DNA of 64,000 bases from Pseudonocardia alni (GTDB lineage: Bacteria; Actinomycetota; Actinomycetes; Mycobacteriales; Pseudonocardiaceae), in assembly GCF_002813375.1 (NCBI RefSeq), contig NZ_PHUJ01000003.1, forward strand, positions 4,960,001-5,024,000, read 5' to 3'. The notes beneath the pieces were generated by a model that did not search any database, was not told the DNA's origin, and saw only the letters and a list, made by a program, of their open reading frames with translations. The translations under genes were made by a program, and so were the position numbers. This document shows positions 31,242 through 40,516 of the stretch, one piece after another. The first letter of the stretch is position 1, and each line of letters begins with the position of its first letter.

Positions 31242-31762
31242 CCGCAGGCGTCCCGGCCGTCCGCCGGGTCGTCGACCCCCACCCCGGCGCCGCCGCCGCG
31301 CTCGGTGACCTCTGGATCGCCGTGACCGAGGCCGGCGGCGCCGTGGACTTCGTGCCCGGCGCCGACCCGGACGAGGTCCGCGCACTGGCGGTCGAGACCG
31401 TCGACGCCGCCCGGTCCGGCGCGTCCCGGATGTTCGTGCTGGGGGAGGACACCGCCCCGCTGGGCACGGTCTTCCTGGTCCCGGGCACCGGCATCGCCGC
31501 GCACCGCGCCGACGTGCAGCGTCTCATGGTCCGCCCTGACCTGCAGGGACGTGGTCTCGGCACGGTCCTGCTCGACGCCGCCGTCGCCCACGCCCGGGAG
31601 ACGGGCCTGGCGATGCTGACCCTCGGCGCCCGCGGCGGCACCCCGCTGCCCGCGTTCTACGCCGCCCGCGGCTTCGTCGAGTACGGCAGGCTGCCCGGCG
31701 GGGTGCTGCTCTCCCCGGAGGACGCGCGCGACGTCCACCTGTTCTTCCTGCCGCTCGGCTGA
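31238..31762 (+). CDS. GNAT family N-acetyltransferase
   Basis: A 174-residue acetyltransferase. The acetyl-CoA site is visible as [27 protein letters not shown] (Q/RxxGxG/A), followed by [26 protein letters not shown], the standard GNAT C-terminal strand-helix. The acceptor substrate cannot be inferred. The GTG start overlaps the ndk stop by 4 bp, so it is coupled to ndk. Confidence 0.85.
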   Translation: MTAGVPAVRRVVDPHPGAAAALGDLWIAVTEAGGAVDFVPGADPDEVRALAVETVDAARSGASRMFVLGEDTAPLGTVFLVPGTGIAAHRADVQRLMVRPDLQGRGLGTVLLDAAVAHARETGLAMLTLGARGGTPLPAFYAARGFVEYGRLPGGVLLSPEDARDVHLFFLPLG

Positions 31763-31830
31763 CCCCCGGCCCGCGGGAAGATCGAATCCCCCCGACGGCC
31801 GGATGGCAGAGGCCGTCCCCGCGGTCCACC

Positions 31831-32616
31831 ATGTGGGCCATGACCGTGCTCACCCCGCGCCCGACGACCGCGGACCTGGTCCGTGGAGTCGTCGTGGCGG
31901 TCCTGGCGATCCTGCAGGTACTCGTGTCGGCGTCCGGGGGGTCGGGGATCGGCGCCGTCGCGCGCGACTACGACACCCCGCTGCTGGCCGCGGGATGGGC
32001 GTTCTCGATCTGGGGTCTGATCTACCTGGGCGTGCTGGTCTACGCCGGCTACGCCCTGCTGCCCGGCCAGCGCGGCCGCGAGGTGCACCGCCGCGTCGGC
32101 TGGTGGGTCGCGGCGACCGCGGTGCTCAACCCGCTGTGGATCGCGGCCTTCTCGAACCGCTGGGTGGTCACCGCCGAGGTGCTGCTGGTCCTGCTCGTCG
32201 TCGCGCTCGGTGTCGTCTACGGACGGCTGTCCCGCAGCGTCGCCGACGGCTGGGCGGAACGGCTGGCGATGCGACTGCCGCTGGCCGTCTATCTCGGCTG
32301 GTCCTCGGCCGCGCTGGTGCTGGGGCTGATGGCGGCCGGCGTCGCGGTCGGGCTGCCGTCAGACGGGGTGCTCCCGCAGGTCGCGGCGATCCTGCTGCTC
32401 GTGATCCTCACCGCGGTCGTGCTGTCGGTCGTCGGCTCCACCGCCGGGTTCGCGGGCTTCGCGGGGGCGCTGTGCTGGGCGCTGCTGGGCGTCGTCGCCA
32501 ACGACCGGCCGATCGCCGTCACCGTCGTCGCGACCGTCGCGGCGGGGATGATCGCGGTGCAGGCGGTGCGCCGGATCACGCGGTCGGTCCAGCCGGCCCG
32601 GCTGGCCCTGGGCTGA
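31831..32616 (+). CDS. TspO/MBR-like tryptophan-rich membrane protein
   Basis: A 261-residue polytopic membrane protein with 7-8 hydrophobic segments. AGWAFSIWGLIYLGVLVYAGYALLP, the NPLWIAAFSNRW segment and LPLAVYLGWSSAALVLG resemble TspO/MBR (tryptophan-rich sensory) proteins, though it is longer than the 150-170 residue core family. TspO proteins bind porphyrins and other hydrophobic ligands. The start may be ATG 31831 or ATG 31840; there is no strong ribosome-binding site. It stands alone between ndk-GNAT and dapA. Confidence 0.7.
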   Translation: MWAMTVLTPRPTTADLVRGVVVAVLAILQVLVSASGGSGIGAVARDYDTPLLAAGWAFSIWGLIYLGVLVYAGYALLPGQRGREVHRRVGWWVAATAVLNPLWIAAFSNRWVVTAEVLLVLLVVALGVVYGRLSRSVADGWAERLAMRLPLAVYLGWSSAALVLGLMAAGVAVGLPSDGVLPQVAAILLLVILTAVVLSVVGSTAGFAGFAGALCWALLGVVANDRPIAVTVVATVAAGMIAVQAVRRITRSVQPARLALG

Positions 32617-32706
32617 GCCGGCGGCTGAGAGGAAACCCGCACCGGGACGTCGGTCCCGCTTGCTACGGTCGCACCGGCAGGAGCAGCGGTACCAGGGAGG
32701 CCCGGC

Positions 32707-33585
32707 ATGATCACCGGAAGCATCGTCGCGATCGTGACCCCGATGCACGACAGCGGCGAGGTCGACCACACGGCCCTCGGCGAGCTCGTCGAGCGGCAGG
32801 TCGACGCGGGCACCGCGGCGATCGTCTCGGTCGGCACGACCGGCGAGTCGTCCACGCTGTCGGTGCTCGAGCACACCGAGGTCATGCGGCGCACCATCGA
32901 GGTCGCGAACGGCCGGGTCCCGGTCATCGCCGGCACCGGGGCGAACTCCACCGCCGAGGCGATCCACCTGACCCGCGCCGCGCGGGCGGCCGGCGCCGAC
33001 GGCGCGCTGCTCGTGACGCCGTACTACAACAAGCCTCCGCAGGAGGGCCTCTACCAGCACTTCAAGCGGATCGCCGAGACCGTCGACATCCCGCAGTACC
33101 TCTACAACGTCCCGGGTCGCACGGCCTGCGACATGCTGCCGTCGACGGTGGCCCGGCTGGCGGAGATCCCGAACATCGTCGGCCTCAAGGAGGCCAAGGG
33201 CGACCTGGACCGGGTCCGCGAGCTCGTCGCGCTGGGCCTGGACGACTTCGCGCTGTACTCCGGTGACGACGGCACCGCCCGCGCGTCGATGCTCGCCGGG
33301 TTCCACGGCGACATCTCGGTGACCGCGAACGTCGCCCCCGAGACGATGGCCCGGATGTGCAAGGCCGCCGTCGCCGGTGACGCCGAGACCGCCTCCGCGC
33401 TCGACGCCGACCTCGCGGGCCTGCACGCGGCGCTGTTCTCCGAGCCGAACCCGATCCCGGTGAAGTGGGCGCTGGCCGAGCTGGGACTCATGCCCGGCGG
33501 GATCCGGCTGCCGCTGGTGCCGCTGGACGAGTGGCACCACGAGGACGTCCGCGCCGCGCTGCGGGCCGCGGGCCTGCTGTCCTGA
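32707..33585 (+). CDS. dapA: 4-hydroxy-tetrahydrodipicolinate synthase
   Basis: The 292-residue TIM-barrel lyase condenses pyruvate with aspartate semialdehyde in lysine and diaminopimelate synthesis. The N-terminal GSIVAIVTPM, the GTTGESSTL motif (Thr pair), Tyr133 in LYNVPGRT and the Schiff-base Lys161 in GLKEAKG are all present. CCAGGGAGG stands before the ATG, and a TACGGT -10-like box at 32664-32669 gives a short leader. Family members also include other pyruvate aldolases, but the motif set fits DapA. The stop overlaps or abuts the carboxylase gene. Confidence 0.92.
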   Translation: MITGSIVAIVTPMHDSGEVDHTALGELVERQVDAGTAAIVSVGTTGESSTLSVLEHTEVMRRTIEVANGRVPVIAGTGANSTAEAIHLTRAARAAGADGALLVTPYYNKPPQEGLYQHFKRIAETVDIPQYLYNVPGRTACDMLPSTVARLAEIPNIVGLKEAKGDLDRVRELVALGLDDFALYSGDDGTARASMLAGFHGDISVTANVAPETMARMCKAAVAGDAETASALDADLAGLHAALFSEPNPIPVKWALAELGLMPGGIRLPLVPLDEWHHEDVRAALRAAGLLS

Positions 33586-36500
33586 GCCCCGCGCTCCCCG
33601 GGGCGCTGCTCGTCGCCAACCGCGCCGAGATCGCCGTCCGGATCATGGAGACGGCGTCGGGGCTGGGCGTGCGCACGGTCGCCGTGCACGCGGCCGACGA
33701 CGCCGCCTGCGCGCACGTCGCCCGCGCCGACGCCGCCGTCGCGCTGCCCGGCACCGGCGCCGCCGCCTACCTCGACGTCGACGCGCTGGTGCGGGCCGCC
33801 GTCGACGGCGGGGCCGGTGCGCTGCACCCCGGCTACGGGTTCGCCTCCGAGAGCCCGGCGCTGGCCCGGGCCTGCGCGGACGCCGGCGTGGTGTTCGTCG
33901 GGCCGTCGCCGCGGACGCTGGAGCTGTTCGGGGACAAGGCCGCCGCCCGCGACCACGCGGGGGCGCTCGGCGTACCGGTGCTGGAGGCCGTCGAACCCGC
34001 CGACGGCGCCGCGCTGCTGTCCCGCCTCGGCCCCGGCGGCGGCGTCATGGTCAAGGCCCGCTCCGGCGGCGGCGGGCGCGGGATGCGCCCGGTCACCGAC
34101 CCGGCCGACCTCGACGACGCCGTGCGCCGCTGCTCGTCCGAGGCACTCGCCGCGTTCGGCGACGGTGCGGTGCAGGTCGAACGCCTCCTCCCGGCCGCCC
34201 GGCACGTCGAGGTGCAGGTCCTCGGCGACGGCACCGGCGCCGTCGTGCTGGGGGACCGGGACTGCTCCGCGCAGCGCCGCCGGCAGAAGCTCGTCGAGAT
34301 CGCGCCCGCCCCCGCCGTGCCCGCCCCGGTGCGCGCGCGGCTGCACGAGGCCGCGCTGCGCCTGTGCGACGGCTACCGCGGCCTCGCCACCGTCGAGTTC
34401 CTGCTCGCCGGGCAGGACATCGCGTTCCTGGAGGTCAACCCGCGGATCCAGGTCGAGCACACCGTCACCGAGGAGACCACCGGCCTCGACCTCGTCGAGC
34501 TGGGGCTGCGGGTCGCGTACGGCGCCCGGCTCGCCGACCTCGGCCTCGCCACCCCGCCCGCGCCGCGCGGGGCCGCGGTGCAGGCCCGGGTGACGACCGA
34601 GACCGTCGGGCCGCTCGGGACCCTCGTCCCGGCCGCCGGGACCCTGACCCGCTTCCAGCCGCCCGCCGGGCGCGGGGTCCGCGTCGACACCCACGGCTAC
34701 GCCGGGTACCGGGTCGGGCCCCGCTACGACCCGCTGCTGGCCAAGGTCGTCGCCCGCGGGGCGACGCCGGCGGCCGCGGCCGCCGCCGCCCGGCGTGCCC
34801 TCGCCGGGTTCGACGTGGCCGGCGTCGCGGTCACCCTGGGGCTGCTGCAGGCCGTCCTCGCCCGCCCCGAGCTGGTCGACGGGACACTGGACACCACCTT
34901 CGTCGACCGGCACCTGGCCGAGCTGGCCGCGGCGCCCCGCGAGACCGTGCTGCCCGCGCCCGGTGCGCCCGCGACCGGTGACGCCGCCGGGAACGGATCG
35001 GCGCCGGGCCCGGCGGTCGAGGTCCCCGCGGACCGGACCGCCGTGCGCGCGTCCCGGCCCGGCGTCGTGGTGGCGCTGCCCACCCCGGCCGGGCAGGTCG
35101 TCGCCGCGGGCGGCGAGGTCGTCGTCCTCGAGTCGATGAAGATGGAGCACCCGGTCATCGCGGAGCGGCCGGCCCGGGTGGAGACGGTCGTCGTCACCGT
35201 CGGGGACGCGGTCGAGGCGGGGGAGCTGCTCGCCGTCCTCGCCGACGCCGACGCCGCGGACGCCCCCGGCCGTGGCGAGGACGTCGACCCCGACCGGATC
35301 CGGCCCGACCTGGCCGAGGTCCGCGACCGCCACCACGGCGGGCTCGACGCCGGCCGGCCCGCCGCCGTCGCACGCCGGCGGTCGGCAGGGCGGCGCACCG
35401 CCCGGGAGAACGTCGCCGACCTGCTCGACCCCGACAGCCTCGTCGAGTACGGCGCGCTGACCCTGGCGGCGCAGCGGGCCCGGCGCAGCACCGCCGAGCT
35501 CGTCGCCCGCACCCCCGCCGACGGGATCGTCACCGGCACCGGGACCGTCGGCGGACGCCCGGTCGCCGTGCTGGCCTACGACTACACCGTGCTCGCCGGC
35601 ACCCAGGGCGTGCTCAACCACCGCAAGACCGACCGGCTCCTCGAGCTCGCCGAGCGCGACCGGCTGCCGGTCGTCGTGTTCGCCGAGGGCGGCGGCGGGC
35701 GGCCGGGGGACACCGACACCTCCGCCGTCACCCAGCTCGACGTGCCGACCTTCCGGCTGTTCGCCCGCCTGCGCGACCGGGTCCCGACCGTCGCGGTCGT
35801 CGCCGGCTACTGCTTCGCCGGCAACGCGGCCCTGGCCGGGGCCTGCGAGCTGATCGTCGCGACCGAGGGCAGCAGCCTGGGCATGGGCGGCCCGGCGATG
35901 ATCGAGGGCGGCGGGCTCGGCGTCGTCGCCCCCGGTGATGTCGGCCCGATGCCGGTGCAGTGGGCGAACGGCGTGGTCGACCTGCTCGTGCCCGACGACC
36001 GGGCCGCGGCCGCCGCGGCCCGCCGGTACCTGCGCCACGTCGCCGGGGACCCGGTGGCCGGCGGGCACGCCGACCAGCGGCTGCTGCGCCACCTCGTCCC
36101 GGAGAACCGGCTGCGCGCCTACGACGTCCGCCGCGTCGTCGACACCCTGTGCGACACCGGCTCCGTCGTCGAGCTGCGCGGCGGGTTCGGCGCGGGGCTG
36201 GTCACCGCACTGGCCCGGCTCGACGGCCGCGCCGTCGGCGTGATCGCCAACGACCCCGAGCACCTCGGTGGCGCGATCGACGGCGACGCCGCGGACAAGG
36301 CCGCCGCGTTCCTGGCGCTGTGCCAGGCCCGCGGGCTGCCGGTCGTGTCGCTGTGCGACACCCCGGGGTTCATGGTCGGCCCGGACGCCGAGCGCACCGC
36401 GACCGTCCGCCGGTTCGGGGCGATGTTCGTCGCCGGCGCACGGCTGACGGTGCCGCTGGTGACGGTCGTGCTGCGCAAGGGCTACGGCCTCGGCGCGATG

Positions 36501-36782
36501 GCGATGGCCGGCGGTGACCTGCACGCGCCGGTGCTCACCGTGGCCTGGCCGACCGGCGAGCTCGGCGGGATGGGGCTGGAGGGCGCGGTCCGCCTCGGCT
36601 TCCGCGACGAGCTGGCCGCGATCACCGACGAGACCGCGCGGCGGGCCCGCTACGACGAGCTCGTCGCCGGGTACTACGAGCGCGGCAAGGCGCTCGGCGT
36701 GGCGACGGTGTTCGAGATCGACGACGTCATCGACCCCGCCGACACCCGGGCCGTGGTCTCCCGCGCGCTGCGCGGGCGCTGA
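33531..36782 (+). CDS. Single-chain biotin-dependent acyl-CoA carboxylase (BC-BCCP-CT fusion)
   Basis: One polypeptide of about 1080 residues carries a whole acyl-CoA carboxylase. Biotin carboxylase starts at GALLVANRAEIAVRI (about 23), with the ATP-grasp SGGGGRGM at about 180 and EVNPRIQVEHTVTEE at about 300. The biotin-carrier domain has ESMKMEH (Lys at about 536). The carboxyltransferase half (about 590-1083) starts at ARENVADLLDPDSLVEYG and contains GYCFAGNAALAGACE and GYGLGAMAMAGG. Similar single-chain enzymes are known as long-chain acyl-CoA carboxylases in mycobacteria. The start is unresolved: GTG 33531 overlaps dapA by 55 bp, while a CTG at 33582 would give a 4-bp overlap. Confidence 0.9.
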   Translation: MAPRGRPRRAAGRGPAVLSPALPGALLVANRAEIAVRIMETASGLGVRTVAVHAADDAACAHVARADAAVALPGTGAAAYLDVDALVRAAVDGGAGALHPGYGFASESPALARACADAGVVFVGPSPRTLELFGDKAAARDHAGALGVPVLEAVEPADGAALLSRLGPGGGVMVKARSGGGGRGMRPVTDPADLDDAVRRCSSEALAAFGDGAVQVERLLPAARHVEVQVLGDGTGAVVLGDRDCSAQRRRQKLVEIAPAPAVPAPVRARLHEAALRLCDGYRGLATVEFLLAGQDIAFLEVNPRIQVEHTVTEETTGLDLVELGLRVAYGARLADLGLATPPAPRGAAVQARVTTETVGPLGTLVPAAGTLTRFQPPAGRGVRVDTHGYAGYRVGPRYDPLLAKVVARGATPAAAAAAARRALAGFDVAGVAVTLGLLQAVLARPELVDGTLDTTFVDRHLAELAAAPRETVLPAPGAPATGDAAGNGSAPGPAVEVPADRTAVRASRPGVVVALPTPAGQVVAAGGEVVVLESMKMEHPVIAERPARVETVVVTVGDAVEAGELLAVLADADAADAPGRGEDVDPDRIRPDLAEVRDRHHGGLDAGRPAAVARRRSAGRRTARENVADLLDPDSLVEYGALTLAAQRARRSTAELVARTPADGIVTGTGTVGGRPVAVLAYDYTVLAGTQGVLNHRKTDRLLELAERDRLPVVVFAEGGGGRPGDTDTSAVTQLDVPTFRLFARLRDRVPTVAVVAGYCFAGNAALAGACELIVATEGSSLGMGGPAMIEGGGLGVVAPGDVGPMPVQWANGVVDLLVPDDRAAAAAARRYLRHVAGDPVAGGHADQRLLRHLVPENRLRAYDVRRVVDTLCDTGSVVELRGGFGAGLVTALARLDGRAVGVIANDPEHLGGAIDGDAADKAAAFLALCQARGLPVVSLCDTPGFMVGPDAERTATVRRFGAMFVAGARLTVPLVTVVLRKGYGLGAMAMAGGDLHAPVLTVAWPTGELGGMGLEGAVRLGFRDELAAITDETARRARYDELVAGYYERGKALGVATVFEIDDVIDPADTRAVVSRALRGR

Positions 36783-36795
36783 CCGGCGCCGGTGG

Positions 36796-37605
36796 TCAGG
36801 ACCGCTCCGCCCCGTCCGTGGACGGCTCCGCGGCGTCGGGTGCGACCGTGGGACCCGCGCTCGTGGTCTTCACGTTGCGCACGATGTCGCGGCCGAAGGT
36901 GACGTCGACCCGCTCGGCCACGGCCAGCTCCAGCACGGCGATCATGACCTCGCCGGAGATGCGGCGCATCCGCTCGATCGTCTCGTAGACACGCGGCCAC
37001 TGGTCGTCGGGACGGCCCTCGGCGTCGAAGGGCTGCCAGATCTCGCCGAGGAACAGATCGACGTAGAGCCGGGCGACGGCGTCGGCGTGCTTGCGCAGCT
37101 GCTCGACGACGTCGAGCGAGCGAGTGATCGGGATGCCGAGACCGGTCAGCTCGGCCGCGGCGTTCATCAGCCGCGGGCTGATCTCCTCGTAGGTGTCGTC
37201 GCCCAGCTCGCGCAGCAGGCCCATCTTGACCCCGCGCTTGGCGACGCCGACGTCGGTGCTCTCGTACCGTTCGGCGAGCTCGGCGAGGTGCACGATCTGC
37301 CGGTCCTCGGGCGCGAACAGCGCGCGGACGGTCCGGATGAACTGCACGACCTGCTCGGTGGAGCCACCGGTGGTGTCGAGCAGCTTCTTGATCGTGTCGA
37401 GCTTGACGCCCTCGTCCTGCAGGTCCTGGATCAGCTCCAGACGCGCCGCGTGACCGGGGCCGTAGTAGCCCGTCCGGGCCTTGACCTGCGGCGGAGGCAG
37501 CAGCCCCCGGGACTGGTAGGCGCGGATGTTGCGCACCGTGACACCGCTGGACCGCGCCAGCTCGTCGATGGTGCGCCAGTCCGCCGACTCCGGGTCCTCG
37601 ACCAT
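36796..37605 (-). CDS. MerR family transcriptional regulator
   Basis: A 269-residue regulator. The MerR winged helix is at residues about 10-75: TIDELARSSGVTVRNIRAYQ, SRGLLPPP and TGYYGPGHAARLELIQDLQ. A longer helical C-terminal part than usual (about 80-250) may bind a ligand. TATTCT on the reverse strand ends 7 bp before ATG 37605, so the message is probably leaderless. It is divergent from the reductase-desaturase operon with 87 bp between, and repeats in that gap suggest it controls both. Acyl-CoA or fatty-acid sensing is a guess from context. Confidence 0.88.
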   Translation of the reverse strand: MVEDPESADWRTIDELARSSGVTVRNIRAYQSRGLLPPPQVKARTGYYGPGHAARLELIQDLQDEGVKLDTIKKLLDTTGGSTEQVVQFIRTVRALFAPEDRQIVHLAELAERYESTDVGVAKRGVKMGLLRELGDDTYEEISPRLMNAAAELTGLGIPITRSLDVVEQLRKHADAVARLYVDLFLGEIWQPFDAEGRPDDQWPRVYETIERMRRISGEVMIAVLELAVAERVDVTFGRDIVRNVKTTSAGPTVAPDAAEPSTDGAERS

Positions 37606-37628
37606 GACACGAAGAATAACAGGCGAGC

Positions 37629-37693
37629 ATGTGACACAGGATCCAGGAGGCACCGGTTGCTATGTGACATCAAACCGTGCACAGTTGATGTCA
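37629..37693 (+). promoter_or_regulatory. Promoter and candidate MerR operator of the reductase-desaturase operon
   Basis: TTGCTA (37657-37662), a 17-bp spacer and CACAGT (37680-37685) form a promoter whose start would fall on the reductase ATG. TGACATCAA (37665-37673) and TTGATGTCA (37685-37693) are perfect inverted repeats over it. ATGTGACA also occurs at 37629-37636 and 37662-37669, 33 bp apart. Confidence 0.55.
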
Positions 37694-38751
37694 TGTTCCG
37701 ATCCGCTCCTGGCACGACCTCGCGCCGCCGGGGCCTGCTGGCCGCCGCGAGCGCCCTCACGACCCCGCTGCTGCCCGAGGACTTCCTGACACTGGTCGAC
37801 CCGCTCTGGTCGACCACGTCGCTGCGCGGCCGGGTCGTCGCCCGTCGCCGCGAGACCGGCCGTGCGGTCTCGGTGACCATCGAGCCCGGGCGCGCCTGGG
37901 CCGGGCACCGCGCCGGCCAGTACGTCGGCATCGGCGTCGAGGTCGACGGCGTCCGGCTCACCCGGAGCTACTCGCTGACCTCGCCCGAGGACGCCGAGCA
38001 CCTCACCGTGACCGTGCAGGAGGTCGACGGCGGCGCCGTGTCGCCGACCCTGGTCCGCGACCTGCCGATCGGCACGATCGTCGAGCTCGACCAGGCGGCG
38101 GGCGGTTTCGTCCTGCCCGACCCGCTCCCGGAGAAGCTGCTGTTCGTCACCGCGGGCAGCGGCATCACCCCGGTGATGGGCATGCTGCGCACGCTCGACC
38201 GCGCCGGGACGATGCCCGACGTCGTGCTCGTGCACGGCGCCCGCACGTCGGAGGACACGATCTTCCGCGCCGAGCTGGCCGGCCTCGCCGCGCGGCACCC
38301 GTCGCTGCGGGTCGTGCTGCGCCACAGCGCCGTCTCCGGGCGGCTCGACCCCACGACCCTCGACGCCGCCGTCGCCGACAGGGCCGACCGGGCCGTGTAC
38401 GCCTGCGGCCCCGACGGCCTGCTCGACGCCCTGGAAGGTGCCTGGGACGGCGTCACCGCCGAGCGCTTCACCCCGCCGGCCCGCGCCACCGAGGGCACCG
38501 GCGGCACCGTCGACCTCGGCGGCGACGACGTCGTCGTCGAGTCCGGCCAGAGCCTCCTCGAGGCGGGGGAGGCCGCCGGGAAGCTCATGCCCAGCGGCTG
38601 CCGGATGGGCATCTGCTTCGGCTGCGTGCTGCCGCTGCGCGAGGGCCGGGTGCGCGACCTGCGCACCGGCGAGGCGCACGGCGAGCCCGGCGACCTGGTC
38701 CAGACCTGCATCAACTCCGCGTGCGGGCCCGCCCGCATCGACCTTCCCTGA
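37693..38751 (+). CDS. Ferredoxin reductase-like electron donor of the desaturase (Rv3230c-like)
   Basis: A 352-residue flavoprotein. The FAD-binding barrel has RSYSLTSPE (RxYS), the NAD(P)H domain has FVTAGSGITPVMGMLR and VYACGPDG, and a C-terminal plant-type 2Fe-2S domain carries CRMGICFGC plus a last Cys in LVQTCINSACG. This order (FNR then ferredoxin) matches the mycobacterial reductase Rv3230c that serves stearoyl-CoA desaturase DesA3, and here too it precedes the desaturase gene. The ATG at 37693 is 7 bp after a CACAGT -10-like box. Confidence 0.9.
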   Translation: MFRSAPGTTSRRRGLLAAASALTTPLLPEDFLTLVDPLWSTTSLRGRVVARRRETGRAVSVTIEPGRAWAGHRAGQYVGIGVEVDGVRLTRSYSLTSPEDAEHLTVTVQEVDGGAVSPTLVRDLPIGTIVELDQAAGGFVLPDPLPEKLLFVTAGSGITPVMGMLRTLDRAGTMPDVVLVHGARTSEDTIFRAELAGLAARHPSLRVVLRHSAVSGRLDPTTLDAAVADRADRAVYACGPDGLLDALEGAWDGVTAERFTPPARATEGTGGTVDLGGDDVVVESGQSLLEAGEAAGKLMPSGCRMGICFGCVLPLREGRVRDLRTGEAHGEPGDLVQTCINSACGPARIDLP

Positions 38752-38780
38752 TCCACCCGCTCCGACCGAAGGAGGTCCTC

Positions 38781-39962
38781 ATGACCGCCGTCCTGGAGAA
38801 CCCCACGCACGCCGAGCCCGGCCCGGAGGAGACCGGCCGCGAGCAGCACCCGCAGCGCCCGGTGCTGGAACTCGTGCCGTCGTCGCGCCGCGAGGACGTG
38901 GCCGCGACCACCGACCTGACCGCCGAGCAGATCGAGGAGCTCGGCCGTCGCCTCGACGCCATCCGCGACCGCGTCCTCGCCGAGCGCGGCGCCTCGGACG
39001 CCGAGTACATCCGCGGCGTCATCCGCAAGCAGCGCGCCCTGGAGATCGGCGGCCGCGCGCTGCTGTTCGCCGGTGTCCTGCCCCCGGCCTGGATCGCCGG
39101 GACCGCCATGCTCTCGATCGCCAAGATCCTCGAGAACATGGAGATCGGGCACAACGTCATGCACGGCCAGTGGGACTGGATGCGCGACCCGAAGATCCAC
39201 TCGTCGACCTGGGAGTGGGACAACGTCTCGTCCTCGGCGGAGTGGAAGCACTCGCACAACTACATGCACCACACCTACACCAACGTCGTCGGCAAGGACC
39301 GCGACGTGGGCTACGGGATCCTGCGACTGTCCGAGGAACAGCGGTGGACGCCGTACTACCTGGGCAACCCGCTCTACAACTTCCTGCTCAGCCTGTTCTT
39401 CGAGTACGGCGTCGCGCTGCACGACCTCGAGGTCGAGAAGGTCGTGGCGGGGCAGAAGCCGCTGAGCCGGGTCTGGCAGCAGATCAAGGCGATCGGCCGC
39501 AAGACCGGCCGCCAGATCCTCAAGGACTACGTCGCGTTCCCCGCGCTGGCCGGGCCGTTCTTCCTGCCGGTGCTCGCGGGCAACCTCACCGCGAACCTGG
39601 TGCGCAACGTCTGGACGCACGCGGTCATCTTCTGCGGCCACTTCCCGACCGGCGCGGTCCAGTTCACCGAGGAGCAGCTGGAGGACGAGAGCCGCGGCGA
39701 GTGGTACGTCCGTCAGCTGCTGGGCTCGGCCAACCTCGACGGCGGCCGGTACTTCCACCTGATGACCGGCCAGCTGTCCTTCCAGATCGAGCACCACCTG
39801 TTCCCGGACCTGCCCAGCAACCGCTACGCCGAGATCGCCCCCGAGGTCCGGGAGCTGTGCCGGGAGTACGGGCTGGAGTACACGACCGGGCCGCTGTGGA
39901 AGCAGTACATGCAGGTCCTGGGCACGATCAACCGACTGGCCCTGCCGAACGGGAAGCGCTGA
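38781..39962 (+). CDS. Membrane acyl-CoA (delta-9 type) fatty acid desaturase, DesA3-like
   Basis: A 393-residue integral membrane di-iron desaturase that puts a double bond into fatty acyl chains. The three His boxes are visible: HNVMH (about 124), HSHNYMHH (about 157) and QIEHHLFP (about 335), with membrane segments near 90-115 and 245-290. A 75-residue polar N-terminus precedes the core. AAGGAGGT lies just before the ATG, a near-perfect ribosome-binding site. It is cotranscribed with the reductase gene 29 bp upstream, and the pair is probably controlled by the divergent MerR protein. Confidence 0.92.
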   Translation: MTAVLENPTHAEPGPEETGREQHPQRPVLELVPSSRREDVAATTDLTAEQIEELGRRLDAIRDRVLAERGASDAEYIRGVIRKQRALEIGGRALLFAGVLPPAWIAGTAMLSIAKILENMEIGHNVMHGQWDWMRDPKIHSSTWEWDNVSSSAEWKHSHNYMHHTYTNVVGKDRDVGYGILRLSEEQRWTPYYLGNPLYNFLLSLFFEYGVALHDLEVEKVVAGQKPLSRVWQQIKAIGRKTGRQILKDYVAFPALAGPFFLPVLAGNLTANLVRNVWTHAVIFCGHFPTGAVQFTEEQLEDESRGEWYVRQLLGSANLDGGRYFHLMTGQLSFQIEHHLFPDLPSNRYAEIAPEVRELCREYGLEYTTGPLWKQYMQVLGTINRLALPNGKR

Positions 39963-39999
39963 TAGCTTCCGATCCGTCCGGGTCGGCGGAGGGGCGATC

Positions 40000-40401
40000 G
40001 TGCGGCACCTGGTGGGGATCCTGGTCGGGCTCGTCGAGACGGCGGTGGCGCTGGTCGTCGCCGGTGCGGGGATGGACCTCGACCGGGTCCCCGCCGGCTC
40101 GGGTCTGCTGCTCGTCGGCGGGCTGCTGCTGGGCGCGGTGGTGCTCGCCGCCCGTCTGTCCCCGGGTGCACCGCTGACCGGGGCCGTACTGCTCCTGGCC
40201 GGCTCGGCGTGGACGCTGTTCGACCCGCAGGCGCCGTTCGCGCTGGGCCGGGGGCTCGGCTACCTGCTGAGCCTGCAGCACGGGATGCTCCTGGCCGGGC
40301 TGCCGGCCGTGGCCGCATTCGTCGTCCCGCGGCGGCGGGCCGAACCCGGCCCGCCGCCGTCCTGGGCGCACGGCCCGTCGTCGGGGCCGGTCGTCCACTG
40401 A
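40000..40401 (+). CDS. Hypothetical four-helix membrane protein
   Basis: A 133-residue hydrophobic protein with about four membrane segments (LVGILVGLVETAVALVV, SGLLLVGGLLLGAVVLA, LTGAVLLLAGSAWTLF, GMLLAGLPAVAAFVV) and a Pro/Ser-rich cytoplasmic tail. No family recognised. CGGAGGGG lies before the GTG start. It is 37 bp after the desaturase stop and may share its transcript; a link to lipid desaturation is only positional. Confidence 0.68.
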   Translation: MRHLVGILVGLVETAVALVVAGAGMDLDRVPAGSGLLLVGGLLLGAVVLAARLSPGAPLTGAVLLLAGSAWTLFDPQAPFALGRGLGYLLSLQHGMLLAGLPAVAAFVVPRRRAEPGPPPSWAHGPSSGPVVH

Positions 40402-40414
40402 CCGGCCCGGCCCG

Positions 40415-40516
40415 CTACAGGGCGGGGAGGACGTCGAAGCCGTGCACCTGCGCGATCCGGCCGTCGCCGTCGGTCACGACGATGTCGAACCCGACCACCG
40501 GAGGCTCGGCGCGACG
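40415..40516 (-). pseudogene. C-terminal remnant of an NTF2/SnoaL-like protein
   Basis: The reverse strand codes the last 30 or so residues of a SnoaL/NTF2-like protein (GFDIVVTDGDGRIAQVHGFD then VLPAL and a stop at 40415). Upstream the frame breaks almost at once (stop at 40517-40519) and no start exists, so the rest of the gene is gone. Immediately beyond lies a fragment in the opposite direction, which suggests a deletion junction near 40500. Confidence 0.55.
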
